Assembly: GCA_001544595.2 (NCBI GenBank)
Contig: FCOH02000002.1
Coordinates: 434,001-498,000, forward strand
Length of the DNA stretch: 64,000 nucleotides
Source of the DNA: Caballeronia peredens
GTDB taxonomy: Bacteria > Pseudomonadota > Gammaproteobacteria > Burkholderiales > Burkholderiaceae
Reading direction: 5' to 3'
The notes beneath the pieces are model-generated. The model made no database searches, was not told the DNA's origin, and saw only the letters and a list, made by a program, of their open reading frames with translations. Below, in pieces: positions 14,368 through 22,254 of this stretch (positions are counted from its first letter, which is position 1; each line of letters opens with the position of its first letter). The position numbers and the translations under genes were made by a program.

Positions 14368-14526
14368 ATGAAGAGAATCATCGCCGCGCTAATCTGCGCG
14401 TCTTTCATCGTTCCAGCTATCGCGGAGGCGCGTGGCGGCCACTATGCCGGCGGTCACGGCTCATCGCACAAGGGCGGCCACTACAAAAACGCGCGCACGG
14501 GCGACCACTACGAGAAGCGGCACTGA
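14368..14526 (+). CDS. Small secreted Gly/His-rich protein
   Basis: The ATG at 14368 has a strong ribosome site (cagggga). The 52-residue product starts with a signal peptide (MKRIIAALICASFIVPAIAEA) followed by a short basic Gly/His/Lys-rich mature part (GGHYAGGHGSSHKGGHYKN). It is likely exported. Similar tiny secreted proteins occur in Burkholderia genomes; function unknown. A longer frame from 14179 in the same phase also begins with a hydrophobic stretch, but its ribosome site is weak. It is a probable accessory gene of the element. Confidence 0.65.
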   Translation: MKRIIAALICASFIVPAIAEARGGHYAGGHGSSHKGGHYKNARTGDHYEKRH

Positions 14527-14875
14527 ACTCGCGCCGCGGCGGCACGCGCCGAAGCGTTTCTCTGATCGAAATTCAAAAAATCAGAGATCTGTGTTGTCAG
14601 TTAGAGAGCATATGGCGAAGATACGCGGGAGCGCAGTACATCGCGCTCGCCCTCTCAAATTTTGGCCCGTCCTCGCGACGGGCTTTTCTTTGGATTGCAG
14701 CGCCGTCGCCGTGACATCGAGATAAATGCGTCTGCATGTTCGGGCTCACCGGGTGTTCGCACTGCCCGGATAGACTGGCACGTCAGTGCGTAGCCCCCAG
14801 GCGCCTGACAACCGGAGAAAAATTGCAGTGGTACGATGCGCGAATCCGTGAATCGCCGCTCCGAGGGAGGGACCA
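14527..14875 (+). other. Gene-free stretch with a strong terminator at 14665-14690
   Basis: No convincing gene. GCCCGTC (14665-14671) pairs with GACGGGC (14677-14683), followed by TTTTCTTT. A short transcript or the end of the preceding unit is implied. The 190 bases after it lead to the next gene and probably contain its promoter. Confidence 0.6.
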
Positions 14876-15142
14876 ATGACCGATCAGGAAGTATTCGCAG
14901 CGCTTCGCGTCATGGCGCGGACGCATCGGCCACCGGTGACGCTTGAGGAAGCGCTCCACAAGCACGTGCAGGCGCTGGCCTCCCTGCAGGGGAGGATCGA
15001 CGATGACCTCTACGGAAAGCTCGTCGACGTGGGCGTGATGCTGTGCGGAGTCTACGATCGCTGCGCCGCCGAGCACGATCATCCGTTGCACGCGCTGATC
15101 GAGTCGGCGAACGAGCCACGCGCGGCTTCAGATCGGCCGTAG
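14876..15142 (+). CDS. Element accessory protein of unknown function (88 aa)
   Basis: It has a strong ribosome site (gagggaggg). The 88-residue product is helical and acidic, with MARTHRPPVTLEEALHKHVQ and a Cys-containing middle (VMLCGVYDRC). It stands alone between two terminator-like regions, with an opposing gene at 15281-15988. No family recognised. Confidence 0.6.
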   Translation: MTDQEVFAALRVMARTHRPPVTLEEALHKHVQALASLQGRIDDDLYGKLVDVGVMLCGVYDRCAAEHDHPLHALIESANEPRAASDRP

Positions 15143-15280
15143 CTCTCCGCCGCTCGTCATCCCTTGGCCCGGCCGCAACGTGAATGCCGCTGTCCGGAGA
15201 GCGACCGCGAGTATCGTTCTCTCCAGCGCTTTCGTTGCCCGAGACCAATCCCGCCGAACGAGTGCGATTCCTGTGCCATC

Positions 15281-15988
15281 TTACTGAACTCGCGGCCTCG
15301 GAAGACGAGGCCAGTCAGCATGTTCGTTCCAGATCTCAGGCCGGCGATGATTTTTGTGATCGAGATAGTACCGGTAATCCTCGATGTAGCCGATGCGGTC
15401 CTGATCGAGGTAACCGTTTCTTTCCAACCATTCGCGGAGTTCGTCGGGCGTTGGCCGATTCTCGTTGAATGCACGGCGCCTAAGTTCTTTCCATTGGCCT
15501 ATCGCAGGCTCGGACAGTCCTTCCGGCACCATGCTATTTCCGAGTATGCCGAACACATAATCGTTAAGCACCCATTTGTGCCACTCCTCAAGTACGTCCG
15601 GAAATTCGCTTTCAGGAACGTGGGCCGATCGGAGAAGCTGGAGCGTGCGCTCGCGAATTTGCTCCTCTTCGGCCGGAGGAAATCCACCAATTCTGGCGCT
15701 CCGCTTCACAAACGAAAGGCTGATCTTCGCCAGATGCTTTGCAAGGAGTTGCATTTCTGTGACTGTTGCTCGGGCTTCCTCCACTGCACGCCGCGCCTCG
15801 AACTCAATGCCGCTTGTGCTCGCTTTTAGCCTGTCGATACGCTCGACATTCGCCGCGAAGAGTGTTGCCACAAAGATCCACATACCGGGCCAAAGAAGCG
15901 CGTCGTTACGAAAGAGCGCTGCGACGACCGATAAACCGGCGCACGCCGCTCCAAAAGGAACCAACCATCCGGGCGCTTTCCAATTCAT
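15281..15988 (-). CDS. Membrane-anchored accessory protein, two N-terminal TM helices
   Basis: The minus-strand ATG at 15988 follows ggagaag; an ATG further upstream (16075) is less likely. The product has 235 residues: two membrane segments within the first 45 residues (LVPFGAACAGLSVVAALF; LLWPGMWIFVATLFAA), a short coiled coil (EARRAVEEARATVTEMQLLAKHL), then a soluble helical domain to the C-terminus. It is convergent with the gene at 14876. It lies in the accessory zone between structural genes and integrase, where lysogenic-conversion or anti-phage genes sit. No family assigned. Confidence 0.6.
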   Translation of the reverse strand: MNWKAPGWLVPFGAACAGLSVVAALFRNDALLWPGMWIFVATLFAANVERIDRLKASTSGIEFEARRAVEEARATVTEMQLLAKHLAKISLSFVKRSARIGGFPPAEEEQIRERTLQLLRSAHVPESEFPDVLEEWHKWVLNDYVFGILGNSMVPEGLSEPAIGQWKELRRRAFNENRPTPDELREWLERNGYLDQDRIGYIEDYRYYLDHKNHRRPEIWNEHADWPRLPRPRVQ

Positions 15989-16183
15989 CGCCACTTCTCC
16001 ACGCGTTATTCCGCCACGCTGGGCGGTGTCACGGGATTCTACCGTTTGGAGCGACAGGTCCGCAGCCGGGCGCAAGCGCCTTCAGTTTTGCTCCGCTTTG
16101 CCGATATAGCTCTTAGAAAACCGGAGAAGTTATCGCGGAATACCGAGTTGAAGGACCGCGACTAGCAGAGAGCAGAGGGACCG

Positions 16184-16705
16184 ATGAAAACGTTGCGCAC
16201 GATACTCGCTGCGGCACTGACAGTGCCGTGTATTTCTCATGGAGCAACGATCGGCAGTTGGATTACCGGATCGACCGAGGATGGCCAGCAGCTATTCGCA
16301 GGGTCTGTAAATGAGAGCGGCGGGATGCTGACGAAGGCATGTCGGCCGTCGTCGGGCGTTTGTTACTGGTACCTCATCACGTCGACGATTTGCGATAAAG
16401 GGCAGACTACACCCGCGCTATTTTCCACCTCTAAGGGCGCTGTGCCTTTCCAGCTTAGCTGCGAATCCACGATCGTACAGAATGGCAAGACGATGTATCG
16501 ATCTCTCATTCTTAACCCAGATCTGATGGACTCGATGTTGGAGTCGACGATGCCTCTGGGTATTGCGGTCGCCCTGGAGGATGGAAGATTCGCCGTTTAC
16601 CGCTTTCCCATGTCGGGTGCGAAGCGTGCGGTTTCGATTCTGATGGAAGGAGCTAGCAAGCTGACTCAGCCGAGTTCTGCAAGCACGAGGGACACCGCGC
16701 TTTGA
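16184..16705 (+). CDS. Secreted protein of unknown function
   Basis: This 173-residue protein has a signal peptide (MKTLRTILAAALTVPCISHGA). The mature part has four Cys (KACRP, GVCYW, TICDK, LSCES) that could form two disulfides, so a periplasmic location is likely. No lipobox is clear. A weak ribosome site (agagggacc) precedes it. It sits in the accessory block just before the excisionase. No family recognised. Confidence 0.6.
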   Translation: MKTLRTILAAALTVPCISHGATIGSWITGSTEDGQQLFAGSVNESGGMLTKACRPSSGVCYWYLITSTICDKGQTTPALFSTSKGAVPFQLSCESTIVQNGKTMYRSLILNPDLMDSMLESTMPLGIAVALEDGRFAVYRFPMSGAKRAVSILMEGASKLTQPSSASTRDTAL

Positions 16706-16764
16706 TCCTTGCACGGAGGTGCAGGTAGCAGCTATCGTGGTCTCCTTCCTTCGAAGAGGTCGCG

Positions 16765-17061
16765 ATGGCGGCGAAAATCGACAAGAGCAGGCCCGGGTGG
16801 CTGGCGCGACTCCTCGTGCAGCAGGAAGAGGATAGGAATCGCGAAATAGCTGAGCGCGCCGGCAAATACGTTCCTAAGCCGAAGAAGGACGGACAGCCAA
16901 GGTACGTGCCTCTTCGAGTCTGGGCGGAGATCATGTTCGGTGAACACGCTCCTGGGATCAACACGCTTCGAAAATGGATGCACGAGGGCCGCATCTACCC
17001 GCCCCCCAAGAAAATCGGAGGCCGCTATTTCGTCAGCCCGGACGCCGATTACATGGAGTGA
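16765..17061 (+). CDS. xis: Excisionase (recombination directionality factor)
   Basis: This 98-residue protein has a C-terminal half RYVPLRVWAEIMFG...INTLRKWMHEGRIYPPPKKIGGRYFV that fits the phage excisionase winged-helix pattern (conserved LRxWxxxGRIxPPPxKxGxxY). It would bend attP arms and steer the integrase toward excision. It lies about 0.6 kb from the integrase gene, in the opposite direction, with the minus-strand gene 17099-17617 between them. gaagaggtcgcg precedes the ATG. The N-terminus is basic. Confidence 0.8.
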   Translation: MAAKIDKSRPGWLARLLVQQEEDRNREIAERAGKYVPKPKKDGQPRYVPLRVWAEIMFGEHAPGINTLRKWMHEGRIYPPPKKIGGRYFVSPDADYME

Positions 17062-17098
17062 CGCCAGCGTTGAGCGATCGGCCGCGAACCTCGCAGAA

Positions 17099-17617
17099 TC
17101 ACGGACGCGTAGCAACGCTCGCTAGGGCTAACGTATTGGCTACGGCTTTCAGGCTTTCAATCGCTGGTGACCTTCCGATCGACCGGGTGCCGCACGCGGT
17201 GTCCGCGTATAGGTCCCGGCCGCCGGCAAACTCAGTCGTTTCCAGCATGATCGTGTAGAAGGTCACTGAATCGCGTGGCTCGATCCGGACAGGGAGGTTG
17301 CGACCGTCTGCCGTGTGCGAGTCGACGAACACCTTCCGAGCCGAGCCGGCTGTTGTCATACCGAGTTCGTCGATGGTCACCGGAAACGCGCTGAGGTTGA
17401 GGACTTCGATCCCAAGCCGCACGGCACGTGGCGCATCGCTTGGGTCAAGGCGGACGTTAGTGTGGGTGGCGACGCCAGTAGACGTTTGATGCATGACCAA
17501 TGAAGGCGTCACGCGTACCCGTACGCGATCTGTACTGAGTTGACGCCACAGGTTGAAAAAGCCCAGCGCAGCGCCAGTGACCGCTGCACCTGTTGTAAAC
17601 CAATCGTTGAGAGTCAT
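17099..17617 (-). CDS. Accessory protein with N-terminal membrane anchor, unknown function
   Basis: The ATG at 17617 gives 172 residues beginning MTLNDWFTTGAAVTGAALG, a single hydrophobic anchor followed by FFNLWRQL; a GTG at 17647 is an alternative. The rest is beta-rich (VRVRVTPSLVM; LGIEVLNLSAFPVTIDELGM). This shape, a short TM anchor plus a beta-sandwich-like domain, is common in uncharacterised prophage proteins. It sits just downstream of the integrase gene on the same strand with a gap of about 36 bases. Confidence 0.6.
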   Translation of the reverse strand: MTLNDWFTTGAAVTGAALGFFNLWRQLSTDRVRVRVTPSLVMHQTSTGVATHTNVRLDPSDAPRAVRLGIEVLNLSAFPVTIDELGMTTAGSARKVFVDSHTADGRNLPVRIEPRDSVTFYTIMLETTEFAGGRDLYADTACGTRSIGRSPAIESLKAVANTLALASVATRP

Positions 17618-17653
17618 GCAGATTTTGCTGTGTTGATCAAATGGCACGCGAGA

Positions 17654-18871
17654 TCACGCCGTGCCGCTTCTCAGCTCGATGACTTCCGCGCCAGCCTTCA
17701 GGCGGTCGAGGTAGTCCGCCCACTCTTGCATCATGACGCGGCGGTCTTTGATGAACTTCGTCCGGTTGTATGCACGCCCAAGATTGTCGGGCACCGTGTG
17801 CGCGAGCTGGTGCTCGATGACCTCCGGCTTTTGACCGAGCTCCTCATGCAGGATCGTCCGCGCCATCGCGCGAAAGCCATGCCCGGTAATCTCCGTGCGC
17901 GTGTCGTAGCCCAGGCGCCGCAGCGCGGCGTTCACGGCCGCATCGCTCATTGGACGCTTGTTCGAACGGGCGCCGGGGAACACGTATTGTCCTGAGCCCG
18001 TGAGGGCGTAGATCTCGCGCAGGACCGCGACGGCCTGCGTCGACAGCGGGACGAGGTGATCGGTCTTCGTCTTCGTTACGAGGTAGCGCCATTCGCCCTT
18101 GTCGAGATCGAACTGCGTCCATTCCGCTTTTCGCAGCTCGCCGGGCCGAACGAACAGCATCGGCGCCAGCTTGAGCGCGCATTGCACTGGGAATGTGCCT
18201 TGGAAGCCGTCGAATGCGCGCATCATCTCGCCAACCTTCAAGGGATCGGTGATTGCCGCGAAGTGCGTAGTCTGAGCGGGCGGAATCGCGTCAACCAGAT
18301 CGCGCGCCGGGTCCGCTTTGCAATACCCCTCCTTGATCGCATACCGGAACACGCGACTGATCTCGCTTCGCACACGGTGCGCCGTGAAGCGCGCGCCGCG
18401 GCCGTCGATGCGCTTGAGGACCGACAGTATCTCTGGCGCGTCGATCTCGCTGATAGGGCGCTTCCCGAGCCAAGGAAACACATCGCTCTTGAACCGAGCC
18501 ATGGTCTTGTCGTACTGGCCGATTTGCACGACGGTCTTGCGTTCTTCCATCCAGCCCTTGGCGACCACCTCGAACGAGTTCGCCGCAGCAATGCGCAGAG
18601 CGTGCCGTCCTGCCTTCTTCGCTGCGCTCGGATCGCCGCCGTCTGCTAACAGCTCGCGCGCCTCATCGCGCTTCTTGCGTGCTGCCGCAAGCGACACGTC
18701 GGGGTAGACACCCAAGGCGAGCAGCTTCTCCTTGCCCGCCACTCGGTATTTCAGGCGCCAATACCGCTGTCCCGCCGGTGTGATCAGCAAGAAAAGGCCG
18801 CCACCATCGAACAGTTTCTGCGCCTTGTCGGTGGGCTTCGTGTTCCGAACAGCGGTATCAGTCAGTGGCAT
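17654..18871 (-). CDS. int: Tyrosine integrase, P4 type with DUF4102 arm-binding domain
   Basis: The ATG at 18871 (MPLTDTAVRN) gives 405 residues, the usual length; the longer frame upstream is not needed. The N-terminal arm-binding domain (residues 1-85) has DGGGLFLLITPAGQRYWRLKYR and ALGVYPDVSLAAAR. The catalytic domain shows R in FVRPGELRKAEW, K in VTKTKTDHLVPL, HGFRAMART (HxxR), HQLAH and the nucleophile Y in GRAYNRTKF. It lies next to attR in tRNA-Leu, reading away from it. An inverted TACCCCCA lies 3 bases upstream of its start, so Int may repress its own gene. Confidence 0.95.
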   Translation of the reverse strand: MPLTDTAVRNTKPTDKAQKLFDGGGLFLLITPAGQRYWRLKYRVAGKEKLLALGVYPDVSLAAARKKRDEARELLADGGDPSAAKKAGRHALRIAAANSFEVVAKGWMEERKTVVQIGQYDKTMARFKSDVFPWLGKRPISEIDAPEILSVLKRIDGRGARFTAHRVRSEISRVFRYAIKEGYCKADPARDLVDAIPPAQTTHFAAITDPLKVGEMMRAFDGFQGTFPVQCALKLAPMLFVRPGELRKAEWTQFDLDKGEWRYLVTKTKTDHLVPLSTQAVAVLREIYALTGSGQYVFPGARSNKRPMSDAAVNAALRRLGYDTRTEITGHGFRAMARTILHEELGQKPEVIEHQLAHTVPDNLGRAYNRTKFIKDRRVMMQEWADYLDRLKAGAEVIELRSGTA

Positions 18872-18873
18872 GT

Positions 18874-18944
18874 TGGGGGTACCCGGGAGCGTAAGAGCGG
18901 GGCAGGGCTGCAGATACCCCGAACGATACCCCCAGCTACCCCCA
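18874..18944. promoter_or_regulatory. Putative integrase arm-type sites, right end
   Basis: TACCCCCA occurs at 18927-18934 and 18937-18944, one helical turn apart, and inverted (TGGGGGTA) at 18874-18881; TACCCCG at 18915-18921 is a weaker copy. They match the left-end sites at 138-157. The inverted copy covers the region just before the integrase start codon. Confidence 0.55.
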
Positions 18945-18975
18945 GTTGTCACTAGTGGAACCTAGTGAACTTTGG

Positions 18976-19012
18976 GAATAAAAAACCCCGCGAGACTTTA
19001 TCAGGCGGGGTT
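18976..19012 (-). terminator. Terminator for tRNA-Leu (element-supplied)
   Basis: AACCCCGC (18984-18991) pairs with GCGGGGTT (19005-19012). Read on the minus strand, the stem is followed by TTTTTTATT. It lies 35 bases past the tRNA 3' end, so the element brought its own terminator and restored tRNA transcription. It is also usable against plus-strand read-through. Confidence 0.75.
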
Positions 19013-19047
19013 CTTTTGTGAAACGTGGTTTTCGCTGGGACTTCATT

Positions 19048-19133
19048 TGGTGCCGGGGACCGGACTCGAACCGGCAAGCCGTTAGGCGGCGGATTTTAAG
19101 TCCGCTATGTTTACCAATTTCATCACCCCGGCA
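19048..19133 (-). tRNA. leuZ: tRNA-Leu (UAA anticodon)
   Basis: The minus strand reads TGCCGGGGTGATG, a D-arm, the anticodon stem-loop GGACTTAAAATCC with TAA, a long variable arm typical of class II tRNAs, TTCGAGTCC as T-loop, and an encoded CCA end (19048-19050). The acceptor stem TGCCGGG/CCCGGCA pairs fully. The gene is intact and its 3' part (19054-19070) is the att core. The gene symbol is by analogy with the E. coli tRNA of this anticodon. Confidence 0.9.
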
Positions 19134-19249
19134 GGGCGGACGCGATTCTACCATTGCGCCCACACGCGCCAAAACGCCGTCCGTTCGACAAGCCCGCGAC
19201 CCTCGCGCATAATCGGCGCACCTTCCAGACGCAACCGCCCGAGCCCGCG

Positions 19250-19702
19250 ATGCGCATCGGCCTCATCTCCGACACCCACAATCTCGTGCGTCCCGAAGCG
19301 CTCGACGCCTTGCGCGGCTGCGCGCATATCATCCACGCAGGCGACATCTGCAGGCGCGATGTCCTCGATCTGCTCGCGCCACTCGCGCCGCTCACCGTCG
19401 TGCGCGGCAACAACGACATCGATGAGAGTGTCGCGTCGCTGCCGGAACACGCGCGCATCGAACTGGACGGCGCGACGATCCACGTTGTGCACGACATCGC
19501 CGATGTGCCGCGCCGGCTCGACGGCATCGATGTCGTCGTGACCGGTCATTCGCACAAACCGCTCATCGAGCGACGCGACGACGTGCTGTTCGTGAATCCC
19601 GGCAGCGCGGGGCCGCGCCGCTTCAGATTGCCGATCACGCTCGCGCTGCTCGACATCGACGATGGCAAACCGCAAGCGCGCATCGTCCCGCTCGTGGCAT
19701 AA
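19250..19702 (+). CDS. YfcE/MJ0936-type metallophosphoesterase
   Basis: The ATG at 19250 (MRIGLISDTHN) gives 150 residues. Metal-binding motifs are in order: SDTHN, HAGDI, GNNDID, GHSH and NPGS, as in YfcE-type phosphodiesterases. A longer upstream frame crosses the tRNA flank and is rejected. It is the first chromosomal gene after the tRNA and ends in a bidirectional terminator shared with the opposing transporter gene. Confidence 0.9.
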   Translation: MRIGLISDTHNLVRPEALDALRGCAHIIHAGDICRRDVLDLLAPLAPLTVVRGNNDIDESVASLPEHARIELDGATIHVVHDIADVPRRLDGIDVVVTGHSHKPLIERRDDVLFVNPGSAGPRRFRLPITLALLDIDDGKPQARIVPLVA

Positions 19703-19734
19703 AAAAAGCCGGCGCTCACGCACCGGCCTTTCGC
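19701..19734. terminator. Bidirectional terminator
   Basis: AAAAAAA precedes GCCGGCG ctca CGCACCGGC-type pairing (19708-19727), followed by CTTT. It lies between the ends of two convergent genes. Confidence 0.65.
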
Positions 19735-19752
19735 CTTCAACAATCTGAACGC

Positions 19753-21228
19753 TTACGCGCGCACCGTGCCTTCCGGGAACGCATCGTCCATTTCGGCGGC
19801 TTCGCGGTGGCCGCGCAGGATCGCGTGCGCTTCCGACTTCGACGCCACCGCCGGCGGCGAGCCCTTCAGCGGCTTCTTCGCCGTCTCGTGCAGCGCGAGC
19901 ACCGAGACGATGCCGATCAACGACGCGCCCATCAGATAGTACGCGGGCATCATCAGATTGCCGGTCCGGTCGACGAGCCATGCCGTCACGAGCGGCGTCG
20001 TGCCGCCGAACAGCGACACCGACACGTTGAAGCCGATCGCGAGCGCGCCGTAGCGGATCTTGGTCGGGAAGAGCGCCGGCAGCGACGACGGCATTACGCC
20101 CGTGAACGTCGAGAGCAGCGCGCCGAGAATCATCATGCCCGCGAAAATCGACGGAATCGTGCCCATGCGGATCAGCGAGAGCGCCGGAATCGACAGCACC
20201 AGCAGGCCGACGCAGCCCGCGAGCATCACCGGCTTGCGGCCGATCGTGTCCGACAGACGGCCGGCGAACAGCGTCAGCGGCATCATCAGCACCATCACGA
20301 CGAGCACGATGAACAGGCCATGCGTCTCGTTGAACTTGAGCGTCGCCGACAGATAGCTCGGCAGATACGACAGCGCCATGTAGTCGGTCACGTTGAAGAT
20401 CAGCACGAGTCCCACGCATTGCAGCAGCGGCTTCCATTGCTGGACGAGCGTCTCGCGGAACTGCTGCTTGGTCGTTTCGTGCGCCACTGCTTCGGCCTTC
20501 TCGGCTTCGCGCTGGAACGCCGGCGTCTCTTCGAGCTTCATCCGGATATACAGCCCGATCAGGCCGAGCGGACCCGCGATCATGAACGGAATGCGCCAGC
20601 CCCAGGAAAGCAGCGCGCTTTCCGACATCACCGCCGTCAGCACCGCGACCACGCCCGCGCCGAGCACGTAGCCGACCAGCGTGCCGAATTCCAGAAAGCT
20701 CGACATGAAGCCGCGCTTCTTGTCCGGCGAGAATTCGGCGATGAAGGTCGCCGCTCCGCCGTACTCGCCGCCGGTGGAAAAGCCCTGCACGAGACGCGCG
20801 ACGAGCAGCAGCACCGGCGCCATCACGCCGATCGTGTCGTAGCTCGGAATGAGGCCGATACAGAAGGTGCCGACGGCCATCATGATCATCGTCATCGCGA
20901 GCACGCGCTTGCGGCCGATGCGGTCGCCGAGCGGGCCGAACACCATGCCGCCGATCGGGCGCACGAGGAATGCGGCCGCGAACGTGCCGAAGGTCGCCAG
21001 CAACTGCGCGGCGGGACTGCTCGACGGGAAAAAGACCTTGCCGAGCGTCACGGCGATGTAGCTGTAGACGCCGAAGTCGAACCATTCCATCGCGTTACCG
21101 ATGGCCATGGCGCCGACGGCGCGCTTCAGCAGGGACTGATCGACGATGGTGATGTCGTCAAGGGTGAGATCGGACTTCTGACTCGATGTATCGCGTTTGC
21201 GCCAAAGGCCCTCTTGAAGGGTGGACAT
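19753..21228 (-). CDS. MFS transporter, metabolite:H+ symporter (ProP-like)
   Basis: The ATG at 21228 (MSTLQEGLW) gives 491 residues; the longer open frame upstream has no support. Twelve hydrophobic segments are visible. Signatures: NAMEWFDFGVYSY in TM1, GDRIGRKRVL in the loop 2-3, GGEYGGAATFIAEF and DKKRGF. These place it in the MHS family with ProP (proline/betaine) and related dicarboxylate or shikimate carriers. The substrate cannot be told from the sequence. It is convergent with the yfcE-like gene. Confidence 0.9.
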   Translation of the reverse strand: MSTLQEGLWRKRDTSSQKSDLTLDDITIVDQSLLKRAVGAMAIGNAMEWFDFGVYSYIAVTLGKVFFPSSSPAAQLLATFGTFAAAFLVRPIGGMVFGPLGDRIGRKRVLAMTMIMMAVGTFCIGLIPSYDTIGVMAPVLLLVARLVQGFSTGGEYGGAATFIAEFSPDKKRGFMSSFLEFGTLVGYVLGAGVVAVLTAVMSESALLSWGWRIPFMIAGPLGLIGLYIRMKLEETPAFQREAEKAEAVAHETTKQQFRETLVQQWKPLLQCVGLVLIFNVTDYMALSYLPSYLSATLKFNETHGLFIVLVVMVLMMPLTLFAGRLSDTIGRKPVMLAGCVGLLVLSIPALSLIRMGTIPSIFAGMMILGALLSTFTGVMPSSLPALFPTKIRYGALAIGFNVSVSLFGGTTPLVTAWLVDRTGNLMMPAYYLMGASLIGIVSVLALHETAKKPLKGSPPAVASKSEAHAILRGHREAAEMDDAFPEGTVRA

Positions 21229-21859
21229 AGTTCGAAAAGCTCCGTGTTCAATCCCGAAGACTCGCGCGGAGCTTCGGGCGCGCGGTCCGGAGACCACGCG
21301 TATTGCCGGGACAGTGCAGTTTCGCGACGGCGCCGCGATGCTTCGGGACGCGGGCGAAATGGCTCCGCGCAGCATCCTAATGAAGCGGATGCTGAAGACT
21401 CGATAGCAAAAGCGGTGCCGGTGCTTCGCGGTGGGTCGCGAAAATGCACTCGGGATGAAACAAACGAATTTGACGTGCGGACGGCGAACTCAACGGGAAT
21501 CCGGAGCTGCCGCGGGTGGGCCGCGACGTCGGCGAAAAAACAACCTGAGACGAAAAAGGCCGGCGTGAGTCTGGCAGAACCAGCTAAAAAACCGACGCGC
21601 CTCTTTGTATGAAAACTGTCACTACCACGCCGGTTCCGAGTGAAGATGCGCCGGACTCAAGCGTGTGAATGATGGTGAATTGCTGTTGATAACGAGAAGA
21701 TGATAACACGATGCCAGACGATCTGCAAACCGACCGTTTCGACCGGGCCCGGCTGGCACGCCTGATCCCTTGCTGGGCATAGGATTGCGCCGAATGAATT
21801 CTTATTCGTCTGATGTTCCAAATCGATCATTTTTGAGTGTTTCGACGGCCGTGCGGGCA
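21229..21859. other. Intergenic region, no gene seen
   Basis: The stretch lies between the divergent start of the MFS gene and the end of yggX. The right part (about 21600-21860) is less GC-rich than its surroundings and contains only very short frames. I see no RNA gene or repeat. It should contain the promoter of the MFS gene. Confidence 0.5.
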
Positions 21860-21886
21860 ATAAAAAACCGGCCGCGTGGGCCGGTT
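21860..21886 (-). terminator. Terminator of argA-yggX
   Basis: AACCGGCC (21866-21873) pairs with GGCCGGTT (21879-21886). On the minus strand a TTTTTTATT run follows. It lies 25 bases after the yggX stop. Confidence 0.8.
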
Positions 21887-21911
21887 CTTGCAGACGTTCG
21901 GGCGCAGTTTT

Positions 21912-22184
21912 TCAGCTCTGCGGCGGCACGTAGCCGGTGGCCGTATCGGCGCCTTCGCCGAAGAAATACTTTTCGGTCTGCTTGAGCAGATATTGCCGCG
22001 CGCGCGGATCGGCCATGTTCAGGCGGTTCTCGTTGATGAGCATCGTCTGCTGCTTGAGCCAGCCTTGCCACGCTTCCTTCGAGATCGTCTCGTAAATGCG
22101 CTTGCCGAGTTCGCCCGGCAGCGGCGGAAAATCCAGTCCTTCGGCTTCCTTGCCGAGCTTTGCGCATTGAACCATTCGGGCCAT
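21912..22184 (-). CDS. yggX: Probable Fe(2+)-trafficking protein YggX
   Basis: This 90-residue protein matches the family's length and form: [21 protein letters not shown] with the conserved Cys, then [30 protein letters not shown] and [16 protein letters not shown]. In enteric bacteria YggX protects Fe-S clusters and iron pools from oxidation. It is downstream of argA on the same strand with a 70-bp gap and is followed by a strong terminator. Confidence 0.95.
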   Translation of the reverse strand: MARMVQCAKLGKEAEGLDFPPLPGELGKRIYETISKEAWQGWLKQQTMLINENRLNMADPRARQYLLKQTEKYFFGEGADTATGYVPPQS

Positions 22185-22254
22185 CGTGAGTTTCTCCTGT
22201 ATCGGGGTAGCGAGACGCGCGCGTGTCAGAACGGCCGCGCGTCCGGAATAGGGT

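Larger units (their letters stand above)
67..19070. mobile_element. 19 kb tRNA-Leu-integrated prophage-like element or phage satellite
   Basis: The element is bounded by the 17-bp repeat 67-83 / 19054-19070, with a P4-type integrase next to the tRNA and TACCCCCA arm-like repeats inside both ends. It carries two AlpA regulators, a CI/C4-like RNA, an initiator gene with internal iterons, DnaB, an SSB-like protein, DUF5681, two podovirus-type ejection proteins, accessory genes, an excisionase and the integrase. No terminase large subunit, portal, capsid, tail, holin or endolysin gene is recognisable. It could be a satellite that depends on a helper podovirus, or a prophage with an internal deletion. 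Several genes overlap by ATGA, so much of it looks intact; the first ejection gene is frameshifted. Confidence 0.85.

Noticed and set aside
14062-14526. A single 154-codon gene directly after the ejection protein
   Set aside because: An intrinsic terminator (14139-14160) lies inside it and the well-formed ribosome site and signal peptide are at 14368, so the small gene there is more likely.
19148-21612. Long frames on both strands around the MFS transporter gene
   Set aside because: The transporter on the minus strand (19753-21228) has correct membrane topology and signatures; the others are out-of-frame copies.
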